This document shows, piece after piece, positions 12,901 to 27,900 of a stretch of DNA of 64,000 nt. Within the stretch, counting starts at the first letter, position 1, and each line of letters begins with the position of its first letter. The notes below the pieces were generated by a model that had not been told where the DNA came from, did no database searches, and saw nothing but the letters and a program-made list of their open reading frames with translations. The position numbers were made by a program, and so were the translations under genes. Source of the DNA: Pseudoips prasinana (lineage: Eukaryota; Arthropoda; Insecta; Lepidoptera; Nolidae); the NCBI GenBank assembly GCA_951640165.1, contig OX621252.1, positions 25,751,934 through 25,815,933 of the forward strand. The letters run 5' to 3'.

Positions 12901-15900
12901 GGAACAGACATTGAACTGCAGAAAGATCTCAAAATGAACAAGTTACTTTGACATTTTTAAACTAACTTGAGAAACTAAGATTTGAAGCAACTTGCACGGA
13001 CTATGTTTTCGGGGCAATAAACAAAAGAGAGGTACAAAAGAAGAATGGTAAAGAAAATAAACTTACTCGCTTGTAATCAGGATAATTTTGACACATTTCT
13101 TGGCCATACTTCTGCTAGCGCACAATATACAATTTTTGATCAAAGCATCTACATGTTTCTCTATGACTTTTACACACTCCAGCTGTTGGGTTTCCACAGT
13201 CTTATCTTTGCCTTTCTCGGTCTTTGCTAACCGCATCCTCTGCAACCTTATAGAAACTACCCAAAGAATTAAATCCATTGCCAAATTCCTCTTTTCCGTA
13301 TCTTCATTACTTGTAGAAATCTCACACAGGGTGTTGAGGAAACTGTTGGATTCGAGCATAGCTATCCGTTGCTGCCTTTCCATCGGTATTTCAGTGTGCG
13401 GACTGGACCTAACCGTCAACGAAATCTGATGCAACCAATCACATCCAATAAACCCAGTCTTTTTACTAGAACTACTTTCCCCAGTTTTGTTGGTGCTTTT
13501 ACTCATGTCTTTCGCTGGATCGAAGAGGGTCTTTATATGAATAAGGAATGTTCTTCCTCTCGCTCGATACAAGCGAGGACTCGTCAGGATTAAAGTTCCT
13601 GCTTGTTGCGTCAGATCTAGACCCGAAGATAATAATAGGGGTCCTGCTAATATTTCAGCGTTATGTGCCTGTAAATACTCTTCGCTGTTGACAGGGTTCT
13701 CTAAGTTAGACATATCAGCGTCAATCACCGGAAAGTGTACAGGAGAACTAGATCTATGGCCGAATGAGGCGTCTTTCTTGTAACCAATTCCGTGAAGGTT
13801 CTGTTTCAAAAGAGTCACAAGTATGACTGGTAAGTTCGCCGTACAGGCCGAATGTAGGGTAAAACCGAATTCTATATGGGCTAAAGATACACTATAAGGC
13901 AATGTTAGTTCCAGGACGTGCTCGTCCCAAGTAGACGAGGTGTTCTGTAACCTCCAAGTCCTGTTATTCTGGTGGTCGGAGCGCGAGCGCTGAGCGGGCG
14001 ACAGCTCGCACCAGAAGCCTGGAACTACTGCGCTGTAAGGCACCGTCGTGTTAGTTCCGTAGAACCCGGTCAGGGTCATTAGATTTTCTAAATCTGACAT
14101 ATCTAGTTCAGTCTTGTTGGCGAGGATAACGGGCGGCGCGGTTGGCCCGCACACTTCGTCCCGCGGCGCTCGCTGTAGCATATCAAAATCTATATTTGCG
14201 AACTCATCTTCGTCGATATCGCCTGTTGAATCTTTTTCTCCGTTATTTAACGCGTAGAAGTATATCATTCCATGTTTGGTCGACACGCTGAGACGTTCTA
14301 CTGAAGCGCAGAACACTACCGATGTAAACTGACCTTTTGAAACTCGCTTCTCAGACAGAGTTTTGAAATCTGGTAAAGAATACAGTCTTAAACTACCGTC
14401 CACGCCTACCGCTGCAAACGAATACTGGTCATGCTTGTCTGTGGGTAATAAACATAAGTCTACAGGACTCTCGTTGTAAGGTAACTCTTTAAAGGAAACA
14501 GGGTTGTCTTCCAAAGTATATATAGAAGTTTTGTTGTTAATTTTGTATAAAATGAAGTAAGCTTTTGTGTCTGATTTAGATTTGTCGTTTTCTGTGAGTT
14601 CATCGACTTCCATCTTGGTGTCTCCGTCATTATCCGTTTCTTCTTCGACTTTCACCTTATCGGGCTCAATAGTCGAGATAACTACGAGCAAGTGTTCCTT
14701 ATCTTCTGTAGGTAACAGATGTGTTACCTTGGCATCATCTTTCAAGTTTAATTTGGGTGGAAGACTTAAGCACTGTACCGCTATTCCTTGAGACACAGCC
14801 TCTTCCTGTGGAGGATCGCTATCAAACCCGTCGTTATTGCTATTCGTCACAGCTGTTTGAGTCCCAACTTTGATACCACCAAAAGTAGTAACTTTAACTT
14901 TTTCGGTGCCATCGCCTCCTTCATACCACTTCAAGTCAGATATTTCTAACGGTCCATTCATATTAAGGTAGTGTGTGATAGGATCTGCTTGTTGTAAAAC
15001 TGCGTCGGTTTGGTCGGCTAGTTTTGTGCCTACAGAGTCTAAGTTGCCAATCTTCCAACTCTTCAGCTGGGAGATTTTGCCAACGAAGTCTAACATGGAA
15101 GCTTGTCCAGCTTCTTGTAGTTCTGGAAGTAATGCTGAAGGTGGTGGGGGTGGCATTACTTTAAAGTGTTTTGTGAGAATGATCTTCTTCGGCTCCCATA
15201 TCTTGCAATCTTCTTTACTGGAAGATGCGTTAAGGTTGATAACGTTACTGATTTGCTCGTCTATAAGGCTATTTGTGCATTGGGGAAGCTCGGTGTCCTC
15301 GTCAGAGTACTGGAAGTATATCTCATCGTAGATATTCGCGTCGTCCGTTCTCGTCATGTTGCAGACCTTCTTACTGCCTCCAGGCTTCGAGTTGCCGCTG
15401 CTGTTTGATGTGTGAACTACTGTTGTTATGGAGCCCGCTAATGAACTGTGAAATGACGACATATTTACAAAAAATATAGTTGTATAAATAAGGAACAGCA
15501 TAAGATTTTTTGAATGGACCCGTTGGTACAGTTAAAATTCATGTAGCAATGGACTCCATTGCTTACAATCACTTAAGAGCTTAGTGATCTAGAAATTTCC
15601 CACGATAGTAGAATGGCAGTGTAATTCCTGGGAGTGACTATCTCGAGTAACTTATTCGCGTTTTGTGGATGTATATGGGGTGTCTTCTTAATTCTCAACC
15701 AGACTAACGCAATTTGTATATTGGATTAGATACTAGGTCTATGTTACCTAGGGAGTTTATATGTTCAATAAACAAACCACTAGGTTATGGAACAAATCGT
15801 CTCACACGCACTCCCTCAAATGAGTCACAAATGAGTACCATAGTATTTCGTGTGTGGCGTACACGAAATACTATGGTACAACACCATGCATCTATTCTAG

Positions 15901-18900
15901 CGAATTAATCAAAGTACTTCTGACAAAAAACGGTCATATCTCATCATTCTGACAAAATCACCATGGCAGGATAGCAACGCATTCCCGAATAAAATTTAAT
16001 ATCTAAAAGTTCAGAAACAGGCATTGCATTGGACATAAAAATAGACGCGGGTACGATTTTTCATCGAACACATCGTAACGCGGTTGCTGATCAGCTGTTC
16101 GTAATGTTAATATATTATTTACTAGCTGTGCCCCGCGGTTTTAACCGCGTTAAACTAAAATAAAATTATCACAGCTACTCCCCCGTAGGTGATAGCGTGA
16201 TAATATGTAGCCTATATGTTGACCCGACCTCTTAGTAATGTTCATGCAAAATTTGAAGTAAATCCATGCAGTACTTTTTGAGTTTAGACCGGACATACAT
16301 ACAGACAAACAGACAAAAATTCTAGACTATATTTTTTGCTTCGTTATCGATTGTAGATTACGCCCCAAGTATCCCTTTAAAAAAAATTCAATGTACAGTT
16401 TTGACTTTCCTACGATTTTATTATATGTATAGATGTGATTAAAGTTTTTCTATCCAATGTAACTTTCTAGTTTGAAAGGACAATTTTTTTTTTAATTCTA
16501 GTCCGTAAATGCGACGAAAGTGTAACAAATAAAGCAGAATCCCCTTACCTGTGTATGTCATAAGTTAGTAGAAACAGCATCTTATTCGTAGTTAAATTAC
16601 TCTTAGCTTCATTCTGATCATTCATTGCTTGCACACTTTCTTTGTCTGCGCCAGAGTCAAATAATGCTTTGCTAGAGTCCTCTTTAATAGGTTGGTCCGT
16701 CTGTGTGCTATTGGTCCTGGTAATAATAACGGCACAGATGAGGGATGGTTTCGTCTTTGTGGTGTTAGGTTCCTTCTCTGTAGTTTCTGTATTCTGTGGC
16801 TGTGGGTACTTCTCTTGCTGTGACGTCATACCAACGAACGCCATCGCTGTGAGTTCCACGCCGTATGTAGCTAGAAGAGAATTAGGTTTTATAATTACTC
16901 TGATTTATCTAAATAGATAAAGGTTATATAGCATGGCAATATAGACTCATCTTTTATGCTACGAATCAGTATGTGGAACACATTTAACACAACACAGTAA
17001 TACATATTTTTAGGAATTCTTATAGCTCCGGAGAATTCTTGCAAAGTTTTACTTACTAATTTGATTTAACTCACAAGATATCCACCTCCGATGACCCCAT
17101 TTTTTTAAACATAAATTAAAGTCGTACGTACAGTCGATAACCAATTCCTCTCAATGTTTATTTACTTGGCATTTGGCTACATTTACATGATAATATATTC
17201 CACCCTTCTTATTGAATAATTACCATTTTCCATAATAACACAGAAATATAAAACTTTATTGTACTGAGTAATACTACTAGAAAAAATATCTCTTCAACAT
17301 ATTTTACTTTAGTGTATGCCTATAATGTAATATTACTATACATTTTTTTTGCTGACTTTGAATTGGTGTTTTGTTTCCAAAATAGTTTTAATTTTCCTAA
17401 GACCTAAGACAATAATATTCTAATTTAAAAGATGACAAAAAACCTACCCTAGGTTGAATGTGTTCAAAAGGAAGATTATATTAGTCTAGAAATAAAAGAA
17501 TACTCACAACTATCCTTCTCTAAGCTAGCAGACCAGACTTTGTTGCTATCCGTAGCTAATATCCCGCTGAATATCGAGTCGTACGGTGACAGATGTATAA
17601 ACTTGACGAGCTTTAGTCCGCAGTCAAACCGCCAGATGTTGACTTTGCCTTCTGAGGTCCCAGTGGCGATGAGGTCCCCGGTGTTGCCTTTAGACACGAT
17701 AGTCACATTCGGACTGGGGACTGCGCAAGCTGTGGCGTTTGTTACCTAAGAAATGGTATTCAATTAGAGAGCATTCAAGTGTTCGTATTAAGTGACTAGG
17801 GATGAAATCAGCGCAATGAACACAATAATGGTTTAAAAATCCAAATCACACCCTTTTATAGAAAACTTAACTAAAAAACTTGCCTTAGTGTAAAAAATGT
17901 GTGGGGCTTTCTGCTATTATCAAAATGATAATCCTCGACTCATTAATTTTCAATAAATTATTTGAATTTGTGTCACATTTGTGACAACACGTAAACCACG
18001 CTTGTTTTTAAAATAAAATATATTTTTAAAGTTCTATTCTATTAGTTCAGTTTACTTTAAAAGGGTGTTTTTAAAACCATTATTATTATTTTAGTTGAAT
18101 TTACTAGAAATTCAAGGCTTTTTAGTTTTTTAAACTATATTTTTTTTATCTCAAAACACTTGCTCGTCACAAAAACACCACCAGTTACGGCGGAACAATA
18201 AATCGTTAATCCTGAATATCGTAGTAGGGATAACTGTTTAAAATATTGAATTGTCATCAGAAATTGATAAGTATGCTAAGTATCAGTTTAATCCGACAGA
18301 TTTGAACGAGGTCAAAAGCATGTTCAATGTTTCCGTTACATACATACCAGCATCCGTATGAAGTTAATAAAAGTGTTATAATAATACCTTTATTATACTT
18401 ATATATGTATTAACAAAGGCAACTTAACTAACGGTCATAGCGTATATTTATAATGCAATAGTTTTGGCTCTTATTACAACACAATAGGGTTTAAAATGAG
18501 GTAGTAATTAGTATAGCATTGTTCAATTAAGGATTAACAATGTACTAAGTACAGACGCCAACACATCAAGCTGCCTACCCCAATCTGTCAAATTTCCCTA
18601 ATTGAAAGTGAACCTTATGCTTTTGTGATAAAGTTGAAAATCTATAAAGTAAATTTGTGCTGGCATCTGTACACATAAGTCATTATACTTATTGATCAGT
18701 TAAACCACTTACAGATATTGGAACGTTGTGCGTATACTCTCCTCTGACGAAGGGGCAGTTGGGCGAATGCCGTTCGTGCTCCACCCAGGGCTCGTCCGAC
18801 TTCTCCCAGCACACGAGGCAAACCAGGCAGGTGAAGCACATCGCGCGGTCGTCGCCACTCGGAGACGGCTGGTGGTAGAACCCGGCTTGCGCCATACGCG

Positions 18901-21900
18901 CCGGTAACGCCCATCTAGTACAAAAAACAACCGCGTTACAGGCGTCTAATAATACCGCGTCCGTATGTTTCAAATCAAGTGTTGCCATAGCGCTAAACAG
19001 CAGCAACATTCCAGTGAGGCAGAGCTTAGCGTTCATTCGTTCTATAAGCAGCTAGGGAATGGGAAAGCATCTCTACCATACAGAATATATTCTAAATAAT
19101 GACATAATAATAATGAAGACCGGAAGCTTCCAAAACAGGAAGACGCATCGTGGGATAGGCCCCCTATAAGATGGACGACTGATCTTGTGAGGGTCTCTGG
19201 AAGCAAGACCATTAATTGTAGAGATCTTTGAGAGAGGCCTAGGTCAGCAGCAGGAAGTGGACATCTTCCGGCTGACATGTTGATGGTGGTCATGGTTCAT
19301 AGAGGATGGTGGGGACGGCATCGGCAACTAACAAGTGATGCCACCCACATGGCTTCTCCCATATGTTGCCGTTATAGTGTATGCAGAGTTGAGTATATAA
19401 ACACAATAGCGATGGGAATATAAGTTATATATTATTGGTTCCTAGCACAACGCTTTTGATCGGGAAGAAATTAATTATTGATCAGACAAGTTCACTTTAC
19501 TGGAACGACGTCTTTACTTACGACGAAACTTTGGTGGAGTTATTAATAGTGTACCTATAACTTGCAAATACTACAGGGAATTATGATACCAGCATGTACC
19601 TATGTAAGTCGAATAACCCTAGTGATTAGACTGTTGGACTGTGTCAGTGGTATCAACTTTAAACCCAAGGCGCACACCACTGATGTGCGTATTAGAAATT
19701 AATTGTCTCGTAATGAAAACGGCAAAGGAAATATCTTGAGGAAACGTGCATGCCTGAGTTCTCCAAAAACGTTCTGATGGCCTGTGAAGTTTGAACTATA
19801 CCAGCCAATTTAGGCATTCAAATATGATCCTTTAGTTGCTTAGTCTCACCAGTTCCAGAGAATTATAGCATTTGCTACATTGTGCTATGTATGAAACCCC
19901 CACTTATAATACATGAAGAGCTTGGGGCTTTAGGCAAAAGGCCAGGAGTTTTTGCCATCACTCAGAAAATTCTACCAGCTTTAGATTACCAATCCCCTGT
20001 CAACGACATGTATCACCTGATGCGTCGTGGCATCATAATTATTGAGTTTTGGTAGTTGCTTAATTGTAATCCAAATGAAGGCACCACTTAGAAATCCTAC
20101 CTTTTAGCCTCACAATTCATTAATAGCCTGGATCCCTGATCGCAGCAGCTAGTTGACCCTTTGTGCATTATCTACATAGATCTAGTAACCTTTAAGTTTT
20201 TCTGTATATGTGGAACCACATTCCTTATCGCAAGATCACAGTACCCGCTACCACGTCTTGGTACACAAACTACGATAGTTTTTGTACTTACTTGTAATCC
20301 ATATGAGGCCACCGCTTAAAAGTTTCCTTCCTTTCAGCTTCACTGTACATGAGAGGCCTGGTCTCCTCGTCCCGGGAGCACGGCACCAGTTCATTGGCCC
20401 TCTGTCCTACCGCCGAGGCGATAGCTAACGCTGGTATTCGCCTGTTCTGACCCTTAAGTTCTTGAACTACACCCGTTGTTACTAGCCGGAGGGTTGATTG
20501 TGACAGCCGAATTGTTACTGTGCTCCACTGTGAAAAACAAGTGCAGTTAGTATCGTGAAGAAACGTTAAAGACATCATCATCAGCCTGACATCGTCCAGC
20601 ATTGGACATAGGCCTCCCCCAAAGTAAAGACAACGACCGCACTAGGGAATATAATCCCTGTGTCGCGGGGTACTTTACAAGCATATAATAGCCGGTCACA
20701 AATTACATCCAGACTCAGAACAACTATTTATGGGATAAGCAAATAGTTGTCGAGGACTCGAACCCGCTACACGAATCGGTGAGGCGACTGTCTAAGGCGC
20801 TGCGCCACACGTGCAAGTGCAGTCGTCAGGAGGGATTTGCCGTAGTAATCGCGCATGGTAAGCGTGTTGGCGATCGCAGTTAGGTAAAAGCTAGTACACT
20901 GGTGGTGCTGCTGCCCGTGTACCAGGTGTATCATTTAGTCGCCTTTTAGAACACCCACGGGATGTTATGGGGTGGCCCTTTTATTCTTTCTGGGTCGGAA
21001 ACCACCTGACTAAAGTTTTTAATTAGTATTTTTTCTCGCTCTTTGGATACCTAGATATTTATTAAGTTTTCAAAATCAAATCAATTACACCGTACTTATT
21101 ATTTATTTATTTAATTTATTTATTTAACATTATTAGGAAGACCAACAGCTTACAATAACTTAATAGATTAGGTATACACAACAGTTAGCCATTTATAGGT
21201 CTCCACGAATATGAATTCGGATACAAGTTAGATGTGAGTCGTATAAGGATCAAACAAATGATTATTGCACACTAAATTTCGAGAAAAAGTCTTGACTGAG
21301 CTGCCGTCTCACTGATTCCGGATTCGAATTAAAAATATCAAAATCAAATTTCTTAGTATTTACGTTTAACAAATTACTCGCCCGCCACAGGAAAGCATTT
21401 TGGCGATAGTTAGTAGATACTAATGGAAGATGGATTGGAGTATGGTGTCTTACTACTTTCGTGGGCACGTTGAAGTGGATATTTGAAAGGAGATAAGGAC
21501 AATCAATTGAACCGGATACTATGTTCATCAGATACGTGATGTCACTAATTTCGCGACGCATACTGAGGGGAAGAAAGTGAAATTTGGCACATAGCTGAAT
21601 GTAATCATCTGATTTAAATTTGTATTTTAAGCGAAAACAAAGATATTTGATAAACTTTTTTTGAATATTTTCGATTCGGGATATATATTTGTCGTAACGT
21701 GGATTCCAAACTTGACAGCCATATTCTAATATGCTGCGTACGAAAGTGCAGTACAATATTTTAAATGTCTTGGCATCTTTAAAACTGGATGACATTCGCA
21801 TCACAAACCCTAAGGCTTGCGATGCTTTTTTAATTATGTGATCGATATGTTCCTGGAAGAGTAACTTCGAATCGTGAATAACGCCTAGGTCACGTACAGT

Positions 21901-24900
21901 GGGCAGTTTCGAAAGCTTGTAGCCATTAAGGTAATATTCAGAAGCGATAATGTTTGTTTTTCTGCAATAGGTAGATACCGAACATTTTGAGGGATTTAAC
22001 TCCAACTCATTTAACCTGCAGTATTCCGTCAATCGGGTTAGATCAGATTGTAGATTAACAACATCTGCCTGTGTTTCTACCGCGGTAAAAATTTTCATGT
22101 CGTCAGCAAAGCATAGTAAGTGTGAGTGGTCGAAGCATTTGTCGATGTCGTTTACAAAAATTAAAAACAATAATGGACCTAGTAGAGAGCCTTGTGGGAC
22201 TCCGCTAGGGATGTTTACCCAGCTAGACACATAATTATTTATTACGACTGCTTGCGATCGATTGGAAATGTAAGATGTCAACCATCTCAACAGGTTGCCT
22301 CTTATACCAATGAGTTCAAGTTTCTTAATTAGCAGTTTATGTGAAATTCTGTCGAAACATTTACTGTAATCAGTGTAAATTACATCCACTTGCTTGCCTT
22401 TACTCATAGCCTCTGTTATAAAATCATTTAATACAAGAAGATTAGATGTAGTCGAACGTTTTCTTAAAAAACCATGTTGTGTGCTGTTAAAATCATTATT
22501 CAGGGAAGCGTAAAGTTGAACATATATAATTTTCTCGAATACTTTGGCTAATATACATAACTTAGATATCGGCCTGTAATTTACGACGTCTGTACGCGAG
22601 CCTTTCTTGTGTATTGGAGTTATATATGCTTTTTTCCATAATGACGGTACAATACATTCTGCAAGTGATTTTTCAAATAGCAAACTGATAGGTGTTGAAA
22701 TGGTATCCGCACATTTAATTAGAAAAAGTGGGGGTAATTGATCTGGTCCAGCTGATTTCGATTCATCTAGGGTTTTTAATATATTTATTAATTCTTTTAT
22801 GTCAATGTGCACCTTGCAGATATGCGACACTGAGTCAAAATCGTTGCACGGTACACTATGTACTGTAGGTATATTTAGGGGAGAGTGTAGAAAATTAGAA
22901 AAGAAATATTCTGAGAAAGAGTTACAAATATCTTCGCCACTGGTAGCAACTGCTTGGCCATAAGTGATGGTGCCGGGAATATATGAACATTTGCGTCGTG
23001 CTTTGACGTATGACCAGAAAAATTTGGGATTTGTTTTAATAGAGTTTTCTACTGACGCAATGTAACTGTTGTAACAATTGGTTTCTATAGATCTACATCT
23101 ATCTCTCAATAATTTGAAAGCTTCGTAGTCTGATCTATTACCATATATTTTGAATTTACGAAGAAATTTATATTTTTCCTTAATACATTTTTTTAACGGT
23201 ACAGTATACCATACGGGAAACTTATTATTATTATTTGATTTTACTTTTGGAATAATAATTAATTTAATCGTCAATGTTTCCCTAACGAGCAATGCGTGAA
23301 CCGCACAACTATGAACGTCATTAAAGCTACCGAGAAACACTGTTAAAAAACTCGATAGCATTCTTAAAAACACCTATAGATTTCATTTTTTTTTGTGTTG
23401 ACGTAGAGCAACTCATCCGAAGCATTGATGTAATTTAAGTAGAATGGTGGAAATTTATGAGTCTACAACATTCTTTCACATAGAGGTCACTTTTTCAAGT
23501 TAGATAAATCTAATTTGTTCTAACCCCTAAGCGATCTACTATACGAAACCATAGCAAATTAAACCGTATAACTTAGGAATAAGTAAAAAACAAATATGTA
23601 TAACCAAGCCTGATTAAGGTTTAAAAGAACATAAAAAAGGAAGGTAAAAGGAAATATAAAGTAAGGAAAAAGAAAAGTCTTAAAAATGTGTCTATTAACG
23701 CTAATTAATCTTACTTTCTGTGCTTTAACGCCTTTCCGGGCAGGTTCAGCATCGATAGCGTTCTTGAGCTCGTTGATGAAGTCTGTGAGACCCTCGATGG
23801 AGTGCGCGTCTAGACTCTGAAGACATTGGTACAGGAGAACAGCCTGCAGATAAAACATTATTCTCATAAAACACACAAATTTACACTAAAACACGTAAGA
23901 TACTATTCTATTATAATTTATTTAATAGCACTACACTTCATCCACGCCATTTTACCCATGTCGTTTCTTTTTTTTTTTCATTGGCTTACCAATTAACAGT
24001 AACTTATACTAATACATAAGAGAGAGTGGTAACTATACTGGAATTTGTTCTGTGTACCGTACAGTAAGAGTTTAATTTAAGTTTAACATGTAAAGTTATG
24101 ACAAAAAAAATATTTGTTTGTATATTGTATTGTTGCAGTGCCCTTACAGGGTTCATGTTTGGTACTGTATTATTATCTAAAATACCTATGTAAAACCCAT
24201 GAAAGCAATAAATAAATTGAAATTGAAATTGAGAACAAATTCCAGTATAGTTACCACTTATAGGCAAGCACCACAAGCTCAATATAAACAACGTGGGGTA
24301 CAATCGTTAATTAAACTAAAATAATGAAACTAAATAACACGCTAAAATAAATTAAAAAAGATAATAAAATAATACATTTTGCGGCAACAATGAACATTAT
24401 CAGAATAATTAAATTACATTGAATGTAAATTATATAAATCTATATAAATAAAAAGAGAAGTCCTGACTGACTGGCTGACTCATCAACGCCCAGCCCAAAC
24501 CCTTGGCCCTAGAAAGCTGAAATTTTGCACAGATGTTTTCTTTATAACGTAGACAAGGAATAAGGAAGGATTTTTCGAAATTCAACCCCTAAAGGGGTAA
24601 AACGGGGGTGCGAAGTTAGTATGAAACTTTGCCGTTTTTGAAGTTAGAGGCATGAAAGTTAGTATTTGGCCTTGCAGTTAAAAATAAAAAATGTGTGTTT
24701 CAGGATTTTTGGTAATTTCACCCCCAAGGGCAAAAAATAGGGGATGTAAGTTTGTACGAAAAATGTCCCAATTTTTAAGTTAAACGCATGAAAATTAGCA
24801 TTTGGCTTTTTAGTTAAAAATAAAAAATATATATTTCAGGATTTTTGAAAATTCCACCCCGAAGGTCATGAAATAGGGGATGTAAGTTTGTATGAAAAAT

Positions 24901-27900
24901 GCGATATTTTCGAAGTTAAACGCATGAAAATGAGTATTTGGCCTTTCTGTTAAAAATATATAGCATTTACTTCAGGATTTTTGGAAATCTATAAATAAAA
25001 AGAGAAGTCCTGACTGACTGACTGACTCATCAACGCCCAGCCCAAACCCTTGGCCCTAGAAAGCTGAAATTTTACACAGATGTTTTCTTTATAATGTAGA
25101 CAAGGAATAAGGAAGGATTTTTCGAAATTCAACCCCTAAGGGGGTAAAACGGGGCTGCGAAGTTAGTATGAAACTTTGCCGTTTTTGAAGTTAGAGACAT
25201 GAAAGTTAGTATTTGGCCTTGCAGTTAAAAATAAAAAATGTGTGTTACAGGATTTTTGGAAATTTCACCCCCAAGGGCAAAAAATAGGGGATGTAAGTTA
25301 GTACGAAAAAAGTCCCAATTTTTAAGTTAAACGCATGAAAATTAGCATTTGGCTTTTTAGTTAAAAATAAAAAATATATATTTCAGGATTTTTGAAAATT
25401 CCACCCCGAAGGTCATGAAATAGGGGATGTAAGTTTGTATGAAAAATGCGATATTTTTGAAGTTAAACGCATGAAAATGAGTATTTGGCCTTTCTGTTAA
25501 AAATATATAGCATTTACTTCAGGATTTTTGGAAATCTATAAATAAAAAGAGAAGTCCTGACTGACTGACTGACTCATCAACGCCCAGCCCAAACCCTTGG
25601 CCCTAGAAAGCTGAAATTTTACACAGATGTTTTCTTTATAATGTAGACAAGGAATAAGGAAGGATTTTTCGAAATTCAACCCCTAAGGGGGTAAAACGGG
25701 GCTGCGAAGTTAGTATGAAACTTTGCCGTTTTTGAAGTTAAGAGACATGAAAGTTAGTATTTGGCCTTGCAGTTAAAAATAAAAAATGTGTGTTACAGGA
25801 TTTTTGGAAATTTCACCCCCAAGGGCAAAAAATAGGGGATGTAAGTTAGTACGAAAAAAGTCCCAATTTTTAAGTTAAACGCATGAAAATTAGCATTTGG
25901 CTTTTTAGTTAAAAATAAAAAATATATATTTCAGGATTTTTGAAAATTCCACCCCGAACGAAGGTCATGAAATAGGGGATGTAAGTTTGTATGAAAAATG
26001 CGATATTTTTGAAGTTAAACGCATGAAAATGAGTATTTGGCCTTTCTGTTAAAAATATATAGCATTTACTTCAGGATTTTTGGAAATAACACCCCCAAGG
26101 GCGGAAAATAGGGGAAATAATTTTATACTGCCTGACTGACATATCAACGCACAGTCTAAACGGCTGCAGTTAGGACTTGAATTTTGACAGTAGTTACCTT
26201 TTATGACGTAGGCATCCACTAAAGAAGGGTTTTTGAAAATACCACCCCTAAGGGACTAAAATAAGGGATGAAATATTTTATGAAAGTGCTTAATTTTGAT
26301 GTTAAAGGCTTTAGTATATATAGACTTGCAGTTAAAAATTAAAATACCTATATATTTCAGGATTTTTGAATATTCCACCCCCAATGTCGTAAAATTGGGG
26401 ATGTAAGTTTATATGACAAAAGTGCCAACAAGTTTTAAGTGAAACGCATGAAAATTGGTATTTAGCATTACAGTTAAAAATTAAAAGTATGTGTTTCAGG
26501 ATTTCCGAAAATTCTACCACGTAGGGTGACAAATGGGGGTTGTGTGTGTTTGTATGAAAAATGTGACATTTTTTAAGGTTAACTCATGAAAATTGGTATT
26601 TGACCTTTCATTTAAAAATATGTATTTCAGGATTTTTGGGAAAACCAGCCCTTTAGGGTGACATATAGGGGATGGAAGTTTGTATGAAAAATGTGACATT
26701 TTTCGAGGTAAACGCATGAAAATTAGTATTTCGCCTTTCATTTAAACATTATAAATATATCATCAGGACTTTTGGAAATTCCACCCCTAAAGACAACTAA
26801 AATAGGGGATGTAAGTTTGTATGAAAAACTGTTTTTTTTTGGAGTTAAAAGCATGTAAATTGGTATTTCAGTTAAAAATAAAGCAATCAAGGGAATAATT
26901 TGTTGTTAAAAAAGGTAATCCATAACTGATTCAATAGGTCAACACCAAAAATGTACGCCAACTTAAATTATAGAGAAATTCGTTTCTTATTGCTTAAAAT
27001 GTTGTGTTTGTTGTCGTCTAAGTAAAGATAAAGCGAAGCGTTTTATAAGATTTGAGACTTCTTTTTTTTTGTATTTTACATAACATATTAAAAACGTCAA
27101 TTTAATAAAATTGGGATAAAAAAGTCATTGACCCAAAATTCGAGTTAGCGTAGTATAAATTGTTCGTGTCGAGATGATCGCATCCAAAAAATATCATCTT
27201 AATTTTACCGATCTACAAGTTCACAATTTTGTAACTCGATGGCTTTTATATCGTTTCAGATCGCAGAACTCATTTGACATATCGGTTAAAATAAATAAAT
27301 GCTTGAAGTAAAAGGTAGTCCAAAACTGAATCAAAAGATGATCGCCTAAATCTCACCCAAAATATATGCCCACATCTTAATTTTACCGCTTTACAAGGTT
27401 ATATTTTTGTTAGTAGATGGTGTAATCATCGTTTTAGATCGCGCTATGGTTTAGTTCTCAAAATGTGATATTTAGACCTATCAATGCCGTGGTCGCAACC
27501 TAAGCTAATGGGAGTTACCTTGGTGATTAATGCATCGTTGATTATTATATTACTTTATTTGACTTACTGACTTTTCTTAAGGACAATTGATATGTATTCT
27601 TTGATATTTTTGGGTTTATGATATCGGGTCTTTTTTTTAAATAACTGTAGCAAAGTAGTCTTTAGTTTATTTCTTAACTAGGTTATTTATAGGTTAGGTT
27701 TTCTTAAATTTATATTGCTTATTTCTTTTAAAAGTATTTTTTTTTAGATTAAGCTAGAAGTAAGTAGTTACATTGATAATCATTCAAAATTGTCGCGGAC
27801 GAAGTCGCGGGCACCAGCTAATATATGTATATGTGGATTGACAATTGATATTATGGACGGTATTTCTATAGATATTTGGCATTATTATAAAGTTTTAAAA

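Larger units (their letters stand above)
15446..16548. other. Intron 7 of Bruce
   Basis: About 1.1 kb, holding the perfect hairpin at 15836-15878 and the CCGCGG-type element at 16121-16434. The remainder is AT-rich and unassigned. Confidence 0.6.

Noticed and set aside
13088..15479. Plus-strand frames across Bruce exon 8
   Set aside because: They lie opposite a long conserved coding exon and have no domain of their own.
24004..24303. 99-codon hydrophobic frame
   Set aside because: It covers the inverted-repeat element and reads its ends; hydrophobicity stems from AT-rich codons.
26332..26741. Minus-strand frames with repeated NERSNTNFHEL-type text
   Set aside because: Translations of the satellite subunits.
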